This document shows, piece after piece, positions 34,954-45,024 of a DNA stretch of 64,000 nucleotides. The stretch spans positions 112,320-176,319 of the forward strand of contig NZ_LNIZ01000005.1 of NCBI RefSeq assembly GCF_001469025.1, given 5' to 3'. The notes under the pieces are model-generated. The model saw only the letters and a program-made list of their open reading frames with translations. It made no database searches and was not told the DNA's origin. The translations under genes were made by a program, and so were the position numbers. The DNA comes from Trueperella bernardiae (GTDB taxonomy: Bacteria; Actinomycetota; Actinomycetes; Actinomycetales; Actinomycetaceae). The first letter of the stretch is position 1. Each line of letters opens with the position of its first letter.

Positions 34954-37529
34954 TGCCGAGGATCGATATTGATTGGCTCTCCGACCACGTTGAGGTCCCG
35001 GCCGGCCTCACGGCCGAGCAGCTCGCAGCTGACCTGGTGCGTGTGGGCCTGGAGGAAGAGGAAATCCACCGCCCGGACGTGACCGGGCCGATTGTCGTCG
35101 GGCGCGTGCTGACGCTGGAGAAGAACGAGCAGAAGAACGGCAAGCTCATCAACTACTGCCGCGTGGATGTGGGCGCGCATAACGACGCCCCGGGCGAGGG
35201 CAAGGAGCCCTCGGAACTGGCCTCGCGCGGCATTATTTGCGGCGCTCACAACTTCGTCGAGGGCGATTACGTGGTGGTCTCGCTTCCGGGCGCCGTATTG
35301 CCGGGTGATTTCCGCATCGCGGCGCGTAAGACGTACGGGCACGTCTCGGACGGCATGATCTGCTCGAAGGCCGAGCTGGGCCTGGGCGAGGATCACGACG
35401 GCATTATCGTGCTCGCCTCCAGCCCGGAGGAGGCCGCCGAGCGCGGCATCCCGGCGGTGGGTGAGGACGTGCTCGACTACCTTGGCCTCGCCGGCGAGGT
35501 GCTGGAGATCAACGTGACCCCGGACCGCGGCTACTGCTTCGCCATGCGCGGCGTGGCCCGCGAGTTCGCCCACTCCACGGGCGCCCGCTTCACCGACCTG
35601 GGGCTCGAGGAAAACCTTTCCGCCCCGCTGCCGACACCCACGGAGGACGGCTTCCTGGTGGAGGTGGACGACGCGGCGCCGATCCACGGCGTTCCGGGCT
35701 GTGACCGCTTCGTTACGCGCATCGTGCGGGGGATCAAACCGCAGGCCGCCTCGCCGGCGTGGATGCGGGAGCGTCTGTTGGCTGCGGGCATGCGCTCGAT
35801 CTCGCTGGCGGTGGACGTGACTAACTACGTCATGCTCGACCTCGGCCAGCCGCTACACGCCTACGACCTCGACACGCTCGTGGCCCCGATCGTGGTGCGG
35901 CGGGCCAACGACGGCGAAACCCTTGTCACGCTGGACGGCGTGGAGCGCGCGCTCGGCGGGGACGATCTGCTCATTACCGATTCCGAGGGCGGGCGCGGGG
36001 CGCGCGTGATCGGCCTGGCCGGCACGATGGGCGGCCTGGACACGGAGATCACGGATGCGACCACGAACGTCCTCATCGAGGCGGCCCACTTCGATCCCGT
36101 CTCCGTGGCGCGAATGGCCCGCAAGCATAAGTTGCCCTCGGAGGCCTCCAAGCGTTTCGAGCGTGGCGTGGACCCGCGGGTGGCCGGCGTTGCCGCCCAG
36201 CGCGTGGCCGAGCTCCTCGTGGAGTTCGGCGGCGGGAGGATCGATGAGGCGAACTCGGATTACGATCAGACTACTCTGCCCGAGCTGCTCACCTTCGACA
36301 TCTTCGAGGTCGCCCGCCTCACGGGCCTTGACCTCGGCCGCGAGCGGATCGTGGAGATCCTCGAGCAGATCGGTTGCGCCGTGTCGGGCGACGACGCCCT
36401 GTTGGTCACCCCGCCCACGTGGCGACCGGACCTCACGGGCCCGGCGCACCTGGTCGAGGAAGTGGCCCGGCTGGTGGGCTATGACGAGATCCCGTCCTGG
36501 TTGCCGGCCGCACCCGCAGGTGCGGGCCTGCGCCCGGCCCAGCGCCACCGCCGCGACATTAGCCGTGCGCTCGCCGAGGCCGGCTGGACCGAGGTGCTGT
36601 CCTACCCGTTCGTCTCCGCCGAGGCGTTTGCGAAGCAGGGCATTGCTGACGACGACGATCGCCGGCTCGCGATCCGGCTGGCCAACCCGCTGCAGGAGGA
36701 GGCTCCTTACATGCGCACCTCGCTCCTTGATTCGTTGTTGGAGACTGCGCGCATGAACGTGGCGCGCGGCAACCCGACCGTGGCGGTGTTCGAGGCCGGG
36801 GTTGTCACGCGGCCCACCGGCATTGCGCTGGCGGCGAATCCGGGCGTGGGTAAGCGGCCCGATCCCGAGGCGCTGGAGGCGCTCCTCGCCTCGATCCCGC
36901 CCCAGCCGCATCACGTGGCGGGCGTGGCGATCCCGGCGGTCACCCAGGCTGCGGCGGATCTGCCGGCCCAGACCTGGAACTGGCGCGACGCGGTGGAGGC
37001 GGTCAAGACCGCCGCCCGCACGATCGATCTCACGCTCGGGGTCGCGAATGCCGAGTACGCGCCATTCCACCCGGGCCGGTGTGCCGAGCTCGCCGTGGGC
37101 GGGGCCGTGATCGGGTATGCGGGCGAGCTGGACCCGCGCGTGTGCAAGGCCTTCGAGCTGCCCGCCCGCACGGTGGCCTTCGAATTCGACCTGGATGCGC
37201 TCATCGAGGCGCGCGGCGGTGATCCGATCGCGGTGGCGCCCGTCTTCACCCATCCGGTGGCCAAGGAGGACTTCGCCCTCGTTGTCGATGAGCAGGTGAC
37301 GGCCGCGGAGGTGGAAAAGGTGCTGGCCGAGGCGGCGGGGGAGATCCTTGAGGAGATCCGCCTCTTCGACGTTTACACCGGCGATCAGATCGACGAGGGT
37401 AAGAAGTCCCTCGCCTTCGCCCTCCGCTTCCGCGGGGATCACACCCTGCCTGCTGAGGAGATCTCCCAGGTGCGCAACCGGGTGATCAAGGCCGCGAAGA
37501 AGGCATTCGATGCGCAGCTACGGATGTGA
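34953..37529 (+). CDS. pheT: Phenylalanine-tRNA ligase beta subunit
   Basis: An 858-residue subunit with the full bacterial domain set: N-terminal EMAP/tRNA-bind domain (about residues 40-160, VGRVLTLEKNEQKNGKL), B3/B4 editing domain, B5, the catalytic-like core and the C-terminal FDX-ACB anticodon-binding domain (ending FALRFRGDHTLPAEEISQVR). It binds tRNA-Phe and edits Tyr-tRNA-Phe. Length is normal for Actinobacteria. The operon ends with a 12-bp hairpin. Confidence 0.97.
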   Translation: MPRIDIDWLSDHVEVPAGLTAEQLAADLVRVGLEEEEIHRPDVTGPIVVGRVLTLEKNEQKNGKLINYCRVDVGAHNDAPGEGKEPSELASRGIICGAHNFVEGDYVVVSLPGAVLPGDFRIAARKTYGHVSDGMICSKAELGLGEDHDGIIVLASSPEEAAERGIPAVGEDVLDYLGLAGEVLEINVTPDRGYCFAMRGVAREFAHSTGARFTDLGLEENLSAPLPTPTEDGFLVEVDDAAPIHGVPGCDRFVTRIVRGIKPQAASPAWMRERLLAAGMRSISLAVDVTNYVMLDLGQPLHAYDLDTLVAPIVVRRANDGETLVTLDGVERALGGDDLLITDSEGGRGARVIGLAGTMGGLDTEITDATTNVLIEAAHFDPVSVARMARKHKLPSEASKRFERGVDPRVAGVAAQRVAELLVEFGGGRIDEANSDYDQTTLPELLTFDIFEVARLTGLDLGRERIVEILEQIGCAVSGDDALLVTPPTWRPDLTGPAHLVEEVARLVGYDEIPSWLPAAPAGAGLRPAQRHRRDISRALAEAGWTEVLSYPFVSAEAFAKQGIADDDDRRLAIRLANPLQEEAPYMRTSLLDSLLETARMNVARGNPTVAVFEAGVVTRPTGIALAANPGVGKRPDPEALEALLASIPPQPHHVAGVAIPAVTQAAADLPAQTWNWRDAVEAVKTAARTIDLTLGVANAEYAPFHPGRCAELAVGGAVIGYAGELDPRVCKAFELPARTVAFEFDLDALIEARGGDPIAVAPVFTHPVAKEDFALVVDEQVTAAEVEKVLAEAAGEILEEIRLFDVYTGDQIDEGKKSLAFALRFRGDHTLPAEEISQVRNRVIKAAKKAFDAQLRM

Positions 37530-37546
37530 TTGCGGTTGACCGACAC

Positions 37547-37574
37547 GCGGGCCCTGCCACTCGGCAGGGCCCGC
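37547..37574 (+). terminator. Terminator after pheT
   Basis: A perfect 12-bp stem (37547-37558 with 37563-37574; GCGGGCCCTGCC and its complement) has an ACTC loop. It lies 17 nt after the pheT stop. There is no T-tract. Confidence 0.8.
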
Positions 37575-37579
37575 GCCCA

Positions 37580-37585
37580 TAGGAT
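37580..37585 (+). promoter_or_regulatory. -10 box of a leaderless ybaK promoter
   Basis: TAGGAT lies 6 nt before ATG 37592, right behind the pheT terminator. No ribosome binding site intervenes. Confidence 0.5.
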
Positions 37586-37591
37586 GGTGTT

Positions 37592-38077
37592 ATGGCGAAG
37601 AACAAAGGTGCAACCCGGGCGCTCCAGGCCCTGAACCGGACCGGCGTGGACTACGAGCTCATCGAATACGAGCACTCGGAGCAGATGGACGGCGGTTACG
37701 CGCTCGACACCTCGCGCGTGCTCGGGATTGACCCGCACATGATCTTCAAGACGCTCATGGTGAGTGTGGATGGCCACCCCGTGGTCGCCGTTGTGCCCGC
37801 GTCGGGGCGGTTGAGCCTCAAGGCGCTGGCGAAGGCCGCGGGCGGCAAGTCCGCTGCGATGATTGCTCCGCACGACGCCGAAAAACTCACCGGGTACGTC
37901 ACGGGCGGGATCTCGCCGCTCGGGCAGAACCGCCAGTTGCCCACGTGGATCGATTCCTCGGCGCAGACTTTGGATCGCTTCGTCGTCTCGGCGGGCAAGC
38001 GCACCCTGTCGGTAGCAATGAGCCCGGCTGATCTGGCCGGGCTCACGCGGGCGCAATTTGCGCCGATTGGCACCTGA
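37592..38077 (+). CDS. ybaK: YbaK/EbsC-type Cys-tRNA(Pro) deacylase
   Basis: A 161-residue editing-domain protein. The family core is KTLMVSVDGHPVVAVVPASGRLSLKALAKAAGGKSAAM, followed by TGYVTGGISPLGQNRQLPTWID with the conserved Gly-Gly-Ile-Ser-Pro. YbaK hydrolyses Cys-tRNA-Pro made in error by ProRS. The stop codon abuts the stop of the convergent GpsA-like gene, leaving no space for a terminator. Confidence 0.92.
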   Translation: MAKNKGATRALQALNRTGVDYELIEYEHSEQMDGGYALDTSRVLGIDPHMIFKTLMVSVDGHPVVAVVPASGRLSLKALAKAAGGKSAAMIAPHDAEKLTGYVTGGISPLGQNRQLPTWIDSSAQTLDRFVVSAGKRTLSVAMSPADLAGLTRAQFAPIGT

Positions 38078-39139
38078 TTACTTCATGCCGCCGAAGAACT
38101 TCTCCCACGGCATGTCGAGCGGGGCATCCTTCTCGATGATCTGGTAGAGGTAGCGGCATAGTGGGAAGTCCTCGGGCTTGATCACGCCGCGCTCGGTGAG
38201 CGGCTCAAGCGCGCCGCCGATCACGCGGATCGCCTGGACGCCCTCGAGAGTCACGCCCTTCATCAGTGAGTCGCGCACCTCGGAGAACGGGACGCCCTCG
38301 CCCACGAACGTGCCCGCCTTGACGTTGCGTCCGCCGGCGGAGGTGACATACATGTCGCCCACGCCCGCCAGGCCGTCGGCCGTCTCGGGCTTGCCGCCAA
38401 GCAGGGTCATGAACTGGCGAAGCTCGGTCTGGCCCTGGCCGAACACGGCCGCGTTGTAGTTGAAGCGCACGTAGCGGTCATCCTGCTTGCCTTCCTTGCG
38501 CAGGAGCCCGGCGCCGAGGCCGGCGGCGAAGGCGTAGATGTTCTTCGTGGCGGCGCCGATCTCGCACCCGCGGAAGTCGGTGGAGGTCCACACGTGGTAG
38601 TAGTCCGTGCGGAACAGGTCGGCCAGGTAGTCGAGCGAGTCCTGGTCCTCGCCGGCGAAGATGACGCACGTGTCGTGGTGGACGGCCACCTCGCCCGCGA
38701 TCGACGGGCCCACAATAGCGTTCCAGGTCACGGAGTTGGCCAGGTCCTCGTCGAAGTAGGAGCGCAGCACGTCCGGGAGTAGGTGGAGCGTGCCGTCGTC
38801 GTCGGCCTCCATGCCCTTGGTGACGTTGAGGACCTTCATGCCGGGCCTCACCAGCTTGGCCAGGCGCTCGCCCGCCCAGCGCACGCCGAAGGAGTTGACG
38901 CCGGACATCGCCACGTCGGCGCCCTCGAAGGCGGCCTCGGCGTCCTCGAGCTGGTAAGCCACCACCTTGTCGTTGACCTTGAGGTCGAGGTCGGGGTGGA
39001 CGCCCGTGGTCTGGATCGACTCGATGATGTCACGATCGAGATGGGTGCCAACGAGGTTGACCTTGTGGCCGTTCTCCGTGAGCGGGAAGGTGAGGGCGGT
39101 GGCCATGATGCCGGCGCCGAGAATTGCGATGGTTGCCAT
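38078..39139 (-). CDS. GpsA-like NAD(P)-dependent glycerol-3-phosphate dehydrogenase family protein
   Basis: A 353-residue dehydrogenase. The N-terminal Rossmann motif is ILGAGIMATAL (GxGxxA). GPSIAGEV and the catalytic-lysine segment EIGAATKNIYAFAAGLGAGL follow, then GVGDMYVT and GRN. The layout is that of GpsA, but spacing and many family residues differ, so a related polyol-phosphate substrate is possible. It starts directly after the stop of the SorC-type regulator gene, with GAAGGAG as ribosome binding site. The pair suggests sugar- or polyol-phosphate-controlled expression. Confidence 0.82.
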   Translation of the reverse strand: MATIAILGAGIMATALTFPLTENGHKVNLVGTHLDRDIIESIQTTGVHPDLDLKVNDKVVAYQLEDAEAAFEGADVAMSGVNSFGVRWAGERLAKLVRPGMKVLNVTKGMEADDDGTLHLLPDVLRSYFDEDLANSVTWNAIVGPSIAGEVAVHHDTCVIFAGEDQDSLDYLADLFRTDYYHVWTSTDFRGCEIGAATKNIYAFAAGLGAGLLRKEGKQDDRYVRFNYNAAVFGQGQTELRQFMTLLGGKPETADGLAGVGDMYVTSAGGRNVKAGTFVGEGVPFSEVRDSLMKGVTLEGVQAIRVIGGALEPLTERGVIKPEDFPLCRYLYQIIEKDAPLDMPWEKFFGGMK

Positions 39140-40095
39140 TTAGTTCTCCTTCGAGGTGTAGGCCAAGATTGCCTCGGCCGTGTAGGTGTCGATAATGAAT
39201 ATTTGGGCAAGCTTGGCGCGGGCGGCCGCCACCATGGCGGGCGCCTTCTCCACCTCGCCGGCCACCGCCACCGAGAGGTGGGCCTGGGCGAGGTTGCGTA
39301 GCGGGTAGGCGATCGTGCGCCGTTCGAGCTGGGCGGAGATGGGGTTCCCGTCGGCGTCGACGTAGTGGGAGAGGATGTCTCCCACCGAGCCCTTGCGCCG
39401 CAGCATGTCGATGGTCTCTTCCGGGATGAATCCCGATTCGACCAGCACGGACTCCTTGGAGACCGTGCCGGGGGAGTAGACGACGAGGTCCGCTCCGGCG
39501 GCGCCCTCGAAGATCCGGTGATGGAGGGTTCGGCCATGAGCTGCGGGCCGAGGTCCGGGTTGCCGATGATCGTGGGGGCCGGGAGCGTGAACGCGGTGCC
39601 GGGGGCCTTGCGTGCCATGGCGGAGATGGAGGATGAGACCTCGTTGTCGCCGTGGTGGGTGGGCCCGCCGTTCGTTTGGTAGACGCGGATGCCGGGTGAC
39701 CAGTGCTCTGGCAGCGCGGTGGCGAGCGCGGTCATCGTGCGCCCCCAGGCCACGGCGAGGGAGCGGATGGGCGCGCGGCTCATGAGGAACTGGGCGGTGG
39801 CGCGGGCCACCACCTGGCGCCCATCGCCGTTCTTCGACGGCACGACGATCGCGCGCTTGAGTCGCAGCTGCTCGGCGATTTGCATCTCGAGGTGGTGGGT
39901 CTGGATGCGCGGGTGGTTGATCGTGATGGTGACGAGCCCGGTTTGGCGTGCCTCGTCGATGAGGCGGCCGATCGTCCAGCGGGTGTATCCCAGGCGTGTG
40001 CCGATGGCCTGTTGGGTGAGGCCCTCCATGTAGTAGAGGTAGGCGGCCTCGAACATGAGGTCATCGCGAGACGAATGCGGCATTGCTTTCTTCAT
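39140..40095 (-). pseudogene. SorC-family sugar-binding transcriptional regulator, frameshifted
   Basis: Read from ATG 40095, the protein has an N-terminal helix-turn-helix (YYMEGLTQQAIGTRLGYTRWTIGRLIDEARQTG) and a SorC/DeoR-type effector domain (VVPSKNGDGRQVVARATAQFL, SLAVAWGRTMTALA, NEVSSS, LMAEPSIT). At about 39517 the frame breaks. The next frame continues the same family domain (RIFEGAAGADLVVYSPGTVSKESVLVESG and so on) to TAA at 39140. One missing G in the plus-strand run at 39517-39518 would restore a 318-codon gene. It is either a recent pseudogene or a sequencing error. It lies directly upstream of the GpsA-like gene. Confidence 0.82.
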
Positions 40096-40214
40096 GTCTT
40101 GAGTTTCTCAACAATCCACTCATATGGGTAGGCTTTTACATAAAGGGCTCTTAAGTGCACTGGGTTCGGTGTCTGTTCTCACAGTGGACGCCAGTGGAGA
40201 AAAATGCGCCGGAG

Positions 40215-40228
40215 CGTATAGTTATACG
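40215..40228 (+). promoter_or_regulatory. argC promoter with overlapping palindrome, candidate ArgR site
   Basis: CGTATA-GT-TATACG (40215-40228) is a perfect 14-bp palindrome. It contains a TATAGT -10 (40217-40222) that lies 7 nt before the argC ATG at 40230. A repressor bound here would block RNA polymerase. ArgR, encoded in the same operon, is the natural candidate. The sequence is only loosely like published ARG boxes. Confidence 0.5.
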
Positions 40229-40229
40229 T

Positions 40230-41273
40230 ATGACGTACTCTGTTGCTATCGCTGGCGTCACCGGATATGCAGGTGGCGAGGTCGCGCGCGTACTCGCCGC
40301 ACACCCTGACATGAAGGTCGCCACCGTCGCCGCACACAGCTCGCGCGGCACGCTCGGTGAGCACCAGAGGCACCTGTGGCCATTGCGACACCTTGAGATC
40401 CAGTCGCTTGAGGCGGAGGTGCTCGCTGATCACGACGTCGTCGTCCTCGGCCTTCCCCACGGCGCGTCGGCTGCGATCACGGCACAGATCGAGCAGATCA
40501 ATCCGGACGCCCTCATCATTGACCTCGGCGCCGACCACCGGCTGACCGACCCGGTGGCCTGGGAGCGCTACTACCACTCGGAGGCGGCCGAGCCGTGGAC
40601 GTACGGCATGCCCGAGCTCATCCGCGCCACGGGGCTCACCCAGCGCGAGCTGCTCTGCGCGACGCGCCGCATCGCCGCCCCCGGCTGCAACGCCTCGGCT
40701 GTTACCTTCGCCGCCCAGCCGGCGATCGCCGCCGGGCTGGCAAGCGGGGAGGACATCGTGGCGATCCTCTCAGTGGGATACTCGGGCGCGGGCAAGTCGC
40801 CCAAAACCCACCTGTTGGCCTCCGAGGCCATCGAGTCGGCCACGCCCTACGCCGTTGGCGGCACCCACCGCCACATCCCAGAGATCGCGCAGAACCTCAT
40901 CACGGCCGGCGCGCCGGCCGTGAGCCTGTCCTTCACCCCCGTCCTCGTGCCGATGTCGCGCGGCATCCTCGCCACGGTCTCGATCCCGGTGGAGGGCGTG
41001 AGCCCGGAGCGCGTGCTCGAGGCCTACCGGGGCGCCTACGCCGACGAGCCCTTCGTCACGTGGTCGCCCGACTGGCCTTCCACGGGCATCGTGGCGGGCT
41101 CCAACCTTGCGCTCGTCCACGCCGAGCTCGACGCCGACGCGCGGCGCATCACCGCGATCTGCGCGATCGACAATCTGGTCAAGGGCACCGCCGGGGCGGC
41201 CACCCAGTCGATGAATCTGGCCCTCGGCCTTCCCGAAACAACCGGCCTGTCCCAGATTGGAGTAGCGCCATGA
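40230..41273 (+). CDS. argC: N-acetyl-gamma-glutamyl-phosphate reductase ArgC
   Basis: A 347-residue NADPH-dependent reductase of ornithine synthesis. It has VAIAGVTGYAGGEVARVL, the catalytic Cys in AAPGCNASAVTF, and GGTHRHIPEI. ATG 40230 is placed by the -10 box 7 nt upstream, so the operon mRNA should be leaderless. It overlaps argJ by 4 nt. It heads argC-J-B-D-R-G. Confidence 0.96.
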   Translation: MTYSVAIAGVTGYAGGEVARVLAAHPDMKVATVAAHSSRGTLGEHQRHLWPLRHLEIQSLEAEVLADHDVVVLGLPHGASAAITAQIEQINPDALIIDLGADHRLTDPVAWERYYHSEAAEPWTYGMPELIRATGLTQRELLCATRRIAAPGCNASAVTFAAQPAIAAGLASGEDIVAILSVGYSGAGKSPKTHLLASEAIESATPYAVGGTHRHIPEIAQNLITAGAPAVSLSFTPVLVPMSRGILATVSIPVEGVSPERVLEAYRGAYADEPFVTWSPDWPSTGIVAGSNLALVHAELDADARRITAICAIDNLVKGTAGAATQSMNLALGLPETTGLSQIGVAP

Positions 41274-42457
41274 TTCTCTTTACCGACACCGCCGCGGACG
41301 TCCAGCCCCTCGGCGTCACGGCCCCGCAGGGCTTCCGGGCGGCGGGCGTGCGCGCGGGGCTGAAGAGCGCCGGGCGCGACGTCGCGCTCGTCGTCAACGA
41401 CGGCCCGCAGCCGACCTCGGCCATGGTCCTCACCTCCAACCGCGTCTACGCCGCGCCCGTGCGTTGGATGAAGCAGATCGCAGGCGGCACGCAGACCGCC
41501 GCCGTCATCAACTCGGGCGGTGCGAACGCAGCCACCGGCCAGCCCGGCTTCGAGGACACGGTGACCACCGCCCGCCATACCGCGGCCATGCTCGGGCGGG
41601 AGCCCGAGGAGGTGGCAGTGTGCTCCACCGGGCTCATCGGCGAGCGCTTGCCGATGAGCAAGCTGCTCGCGGGCATCGCCGATGCCGGGGCTCACCTCAG
41701 CGCTGACGCCGGAGCCGATGCCGCCGAGGCGATCTGCACCACCGACACGGTCAGCAAACAGGCCGGTATCGCCGGGCCGTACACGATTGGCGGGATGGCC
41801 AAGGGCGCGGGCATGCTCGCCCCGGGCATGGCCACGATGATCTGCGTCATCACCACCGACGCGGTGCTGACCAATGCGCAAGCCCAGGAGGCACTGGAGG
41901 CCGCGGTGGCGGCGTCGTTTAACCGGATCGACTCCGACGGGGCAATGTCCACGAACGACACGGTGCTCCTGCTCGCCAGCGGCGCCTCCGGCGTCGTGCC
42001 CGAGGACTTCACGGGGCAGCTTACGGCGGTGGCCCAGTCGCTGGCGCGCAAGCTCATCGCGGACGCCGAGGGCGCTTCGCACGACGTGCTCATCCGCGTG
42101 GTCGGTGCCAGCTCGCAGGAGGCCGGGCTCGCGGTGGCCCGCGCCGTGTCCCGCTCGAACCTGCTCAAGGCCGCGATTTTCGGCAACGACCCGAACTGGG
42201 GGCGCGTCATTGCCCAGGTGGGCACCGTCCCTGCGGACGTGGCGCCCTACGACGCCGACGCGCTGGACGTGTATTTCAATGGCGTGCAGGTGTGCCTGGC
42301 CGGGGGTGTGGGCGAGGACCGGACCCTGGTGGACCTGGCCTCGAACCGGGAGGTCGCGATCGAGATCGACCTGCATGCTGGAGAGGAGGTCGTTGAGCTG
42401 TGGACCAACGACCTCACGCACGACTACGTCCACGAGAATTCGGCATATTCGACATGA
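41270..42457 (+). CDS. argJ: Bifunctional glutamate N-acetyltransferase / ornithine acetyltransferase ArgJ
   Basis: A 395-residue ArgJ that makes N-acetylglutamate and recycles the acetyl group from N-acetylornithine. The autocleavage site lies in [15 protein letters not shown], where the Thr after Ala becomes the nucleophile of the beta chain. SDGAMSTND and FGNDPNWGR are present. Whether it is mono- or bifunctional cannot be told from sequence. ATG 41270 overlaps the argC stop; frame extension upstream runs inside argC and is spurious. Confidence 0.95.
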   Translation: MILFTDTAADVQPLGVTAPQGFRAAGVRAGLKSAGRDVALVVNDGPQPTSAMVLTSNRVYAAPVRWMKQIAGGTQTAAVINSGGANAATGQPGFEDTVTTARHTAAMLGREPEEVAVCSTGLIGERLPMSKLLAGIADAGAHLSADAGADAAEAICTTDTVSKQAGIAGPYTIGGMAKGAGMLAPGMATMICVITTDAVLTNAQAQEALEAAVAASFNRIDSDGAMSTNDTVLLLASGASGVVPEDFTGQLTAVAQSLARKLIADAEGASHDVLIRVVGASSQEAGLAVARAVSRSNLLKAAIFGNDPNWGRVIAQVGTVPADVAPYDADALDVYFNGVQVCLAGGVGEDRTLVDLASNREVAIEIDLHAGEEVVELWTNDLTHDYVHENSAYST

Positions 42458-43383
42458 GCATCTTGAATCGCCTGGCCGGCGCCCAACAGAAGGCCGAAAT
42501 CCTCATCGAGGCCCTGCCCTGGATCAACGAGTTCGCAGGGCACCGCGTGGTAGTCAAGTACGGCGGCAACGCCATGATCAACGACGAGCTCAAGCGGGCG
42601 TTCGCCAAGGACATCCTCTTCATGCACTCAGTTGGCCTGTACCCGATTGTGGTGCACGGCGGCGGGCCGCAGATCAACTCGATGCTCGAACGCGTGGGCA
42701 TCCAATCCGAGTTCCGCGGCGGGCTGCGCGTGACCGACCGCGAGACGATGAATGTGGTGCGCATGGTTTTGACCGGCCAGGTCCAGCGCGAGCTGGTCTC
42801 CCTGCTCAACGTGGACGGGCCGCGCGCGATCGGCTTCTCGGGCGAGGACGCGGGCTTGCTGTCCGCGCGTCGGCGTAAGGCTGAGGTCGGGGGCAAGAAG
42901 ATCGACATCGGGCACGTGGGCAACATCGTCTCCATCAACGTCGCCTCCCTCGACCACATGCTTGCCTCCGGACACATCCCCGTCATCTCGACCGTGGCCA
43001 CCGACGTCGACAACCCCGAGGACGTGCTCAACGTCAACGCCGACACGGCCGCGGGAGCGATCGCCGACGCCGCCGGCGCGGATAAGCTCATCATCCTCAC
43101 CGATGTGGAGGGCCTCTACCTCGACTGGCCGGACAAGTCCTCACTCGTGTCCGAGATCCACCCCGACGACCTGCGCGCCCTCCTGCCCTCCCTCGATTCG
43201 GGGATGAAGCCGAAGATGGAGGCAGCGCTGAAGGCGGTGGAGCGCGGCGTGCCCAAGGCGCATATCATTGACGGGCGGATGGCTCATTCCATCCTGCTCG
43301 AGATCTTTACCAACGCCGGCATCGGCACCCAGGTCACGGCCGCTGCCCCGCGCGGTGTGGTGGGCCAGAAGGAGGCCAAGTGA
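42454..43383 (+). CDS. argB: Acetylglutamate kinase ArgB
   Basis: A 309-residue amino-acid kinase with [22 protein letters not shown] and the C-terminal [14 protein letters not shown], phosphorylating N-acetylglutamate. The N-terminal helix of about 25 residues before the kinase core is typical of arginine-inhibited ArgB, so feedback control is likely. ATG 42454 overlaps the argJ stop by 4 nt. Confidence 0.96.
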   Translation: MSILNRLAGAQQKAEILIEALPWINEFAGHRVVVKYGGNAMINDELKRAFAKDILFMHSVGLYPIVVHGGGPQINSMLERVGIQSEFRGGLRVTDRETMNVVRMVLTGQVQRELVSLLNVDGPRAIGFSGEDAGLLSARRRKAEVGGKKIDIGHVGNIVSINVASLDHMLASGHIPVISTVATDVDNPEDVLNVNADTAAGAIADAAGADKLIILTDVEGLYLDWPDKSSLVSEIHPDDLRALLPSLDSGMKPKMEAALKAVERGVPKAHIIDGRMAHSILLEIFTNAGIGTQVTAAAPRGVVGQKEAK

Positions 43384-44519
43384 ATCGCGACCTGTATCCC
43401 CAGCGGATGATGAACGCCTTCGGCGATCCGCAGCTGGTCATCGACCGTGGCGAGGGCGTCTACGTCTTTGACGAGGAGGGCAAGCGCTACCTCGACCTGC
43501 TCGCTGGTATCGCCGTCAACGCCCTCGGCTACGCTCACCCCGCCATCACCCGCGCGCTCACCGAGCAGGCGGGCAAGGCCACTCACGTGTCGAACTTCTT
43601 CGCCACGGCCCCGCAACTCGAGCTGGCCGGCGCTATCCAGCGCATGCTGTCCGACGACGGCTACGTGGGCGCCTCAGCCCGCGTCTTCTTCTGCAACTCG
43701 GGCGCCGAGGCGAACGAGGCCGCAATCAAGATGGCCCGCCTGCACAAGCCGCGCGGCACGATCATCGCGCTCAAGGGCGGCTTCCATGGCCGCACGCTCG
43801 GCGCCCTGTCGATCACGCACAAGCCCGCGATCCGTGAGCCCTTCGAGCCACTCGGAGGGAACGTCCTCTTCATCGATCCCACGATCGAGGCCCTCGAGGC
43901 CGCTTTCGACGACGACGTGGCCGCCATTTTCGTCGAGACCATCCAGGGCGAGGCCGGCGTGGTTCCCCTCGAGGGTGACTTCCTGCGCCGCGCCCGCGCG
44001 CTCGCCGAACGCTTCGGGGCCCTGCTCGTGGTGGACGAGGTCCAGACCGGCGTGGGCCGTACCGGGCGCTGGTTCGCTCATTCGGGCATCGTCAAGGCCG
44101 ACGTCATCACGATGGCGAAGGGCCTGGGCGGGGGCGTGCCGATCGGTGCCGTCGTCGGAATTGAAAAGACCGGGCGCCTGCTTACCCCCGGTAGCCACGG
44201 CACCACGTTTGGCGGCAACCCGCTGGCGTGTGCGGCGGCGAACGCCGTGGTGGGCGAAGTGGCGGGGCTCTTCGAGCACGTACGGGCTACCGGGGAGTGG
44301 CTGCGCGGCCATCTCGAGGCGCGGGGCTTCGAGGTGCGCGGGGCGGGACTGCTGCTCGGCGTCGTCGTCGAAAACGCCCCGGCTCTCCAGACGGAACTGC
44401 TGGAGAAGGGCTTCATCGTCAACGCGCCGAACGCCACCACGATCCGGCTGGCGCCGCCGCTCATCATCACGCAAGATGAATTGGCACCTTTCATCGAAGA
44501 AATGGAGACACACTCGTGA
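43380..44519 (+). CDS. argD: Acetylornithine aminotransferase ArgD
   Basis: A 379-residue class III PLP aminotransferase. [29 protein letters not shown], the PLP lysine in [14 protein letters not shown] and [14 protein letters not shown] are intact. It transfers the amino group in ornithine synthesis. GTG 43380 overlaps argB, and the stop overlaps argR. Confidence 0.95.
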   Translation: MNRDLYPQRMMNAFGDPQLVIDRGEGVYVFDEEGKRYLDLLAGIAVNALGYAHPAITRALTEQAGKATHVSNFFATAPQLELAGAIQRMLSDDGYVGASARVFFCNSGAEANEAAIKMARLHKPRGTIIALKGGFHGRTLGALSITHKPAIREPFEPLGGNVLFIDPTIEALEAAFDDDVAAIFVETIQGEAGVVPLEGDFLRRARALAERFGALLVVDEVQTGVGRTGRWFAHSGIVKADVITMAKGLGGGVPIGAVVGIEKTGRLLTPGSHGTTFGGNPLACAAANAVVGEVAGLFEHVRATGEWLRGHLEARGFEVRGAGLLLGVVVENAPALQTELLEKGFIVNAPNATTIRLAPPLIITQDELAPFIEEMETHS

Positions 44520-45013
44520 CAGGAACCATGGTGACCAAGGCGGCCCGGCTCGCCCGCATCATCACGATGGTCGAATCCCAGCCCATCGGCTCGCAGGCCG
44601 AGTTGCGGGCGCTGCTGGCCGACGAAGGCATCATCGTCACCCAGGCTACGCTCTCGCGAGACCTCGACGAGTTGCAGGCACGCAAGGTTCCCGACGGCGC
44701 CGGCGGGCGCTACTACAAGATCCCCAGCCCCGGGGTGGCCGGAGAGGCTGACGCACCCGCGGGCTTCCACCTGGAGCGCTGGGCGCGCGAGGTCATGGTG
44801 TCGGCCAAGTCGGCCGGTAACCAGATCGTCCTTCGCACCCCGCCCGGGGCGGCCCAACTACTGGCCTCGGCGCTGGATCGCGCTGTGCTCGACGGCGTGC
44901 TCGGCTGTATCGCGGGTGATGACACCGTGCTCATCATTACTGAATCCACCAAACGTGCCGACGAGCTGCTGAGCCACCTCATCGACATCGCCCACTCTTC
45001 CTCAAATAACTAG
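44516..45013 (+). CDS. argR: Arginine repressor ArgR
   Basis: A 165-residue regulator. The N-terminal winged helix contains the ARG-binding helix [13 protein letters not shown]. The C-terminal hexamerisation and arginine-binding domain has [13 protein letters not shown]. It uses arginine as corepressor and should control the arg genes here. GTG 44516 overlaps argD; internal starts ATG 44528 and GTG 44531 are in frame. argF, usually between argD and argR in Actinobacteria, is missing at this point. Confidence 0.94.
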   Translation: MTGTMVTKAARLARIITMVESQPIGSQAELRALLADEGIIVTQATLSRDLDELQARKVPDGAGGRYYKIPSPGVAGEADAPAGFHLERWAREVMVSAKSAGNQIVLRTPPGAAQLLASALDRAVLDGVLGCIAGDDTVLIITESTKRADELLSHLIDIAHSSSNN

Positions 45014-45024
45014 AAAGGTTCATC

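Noticed and set aside
38848..39518. C-terminal part of the 415-codon frame that begins at 40095
   Set aside because: After 39518 this frame is Ser/Arg/Pro-rich shadow sequence running into the dehydrogenase gene; the real protein continues in the neighbouring frame after a frameshift.
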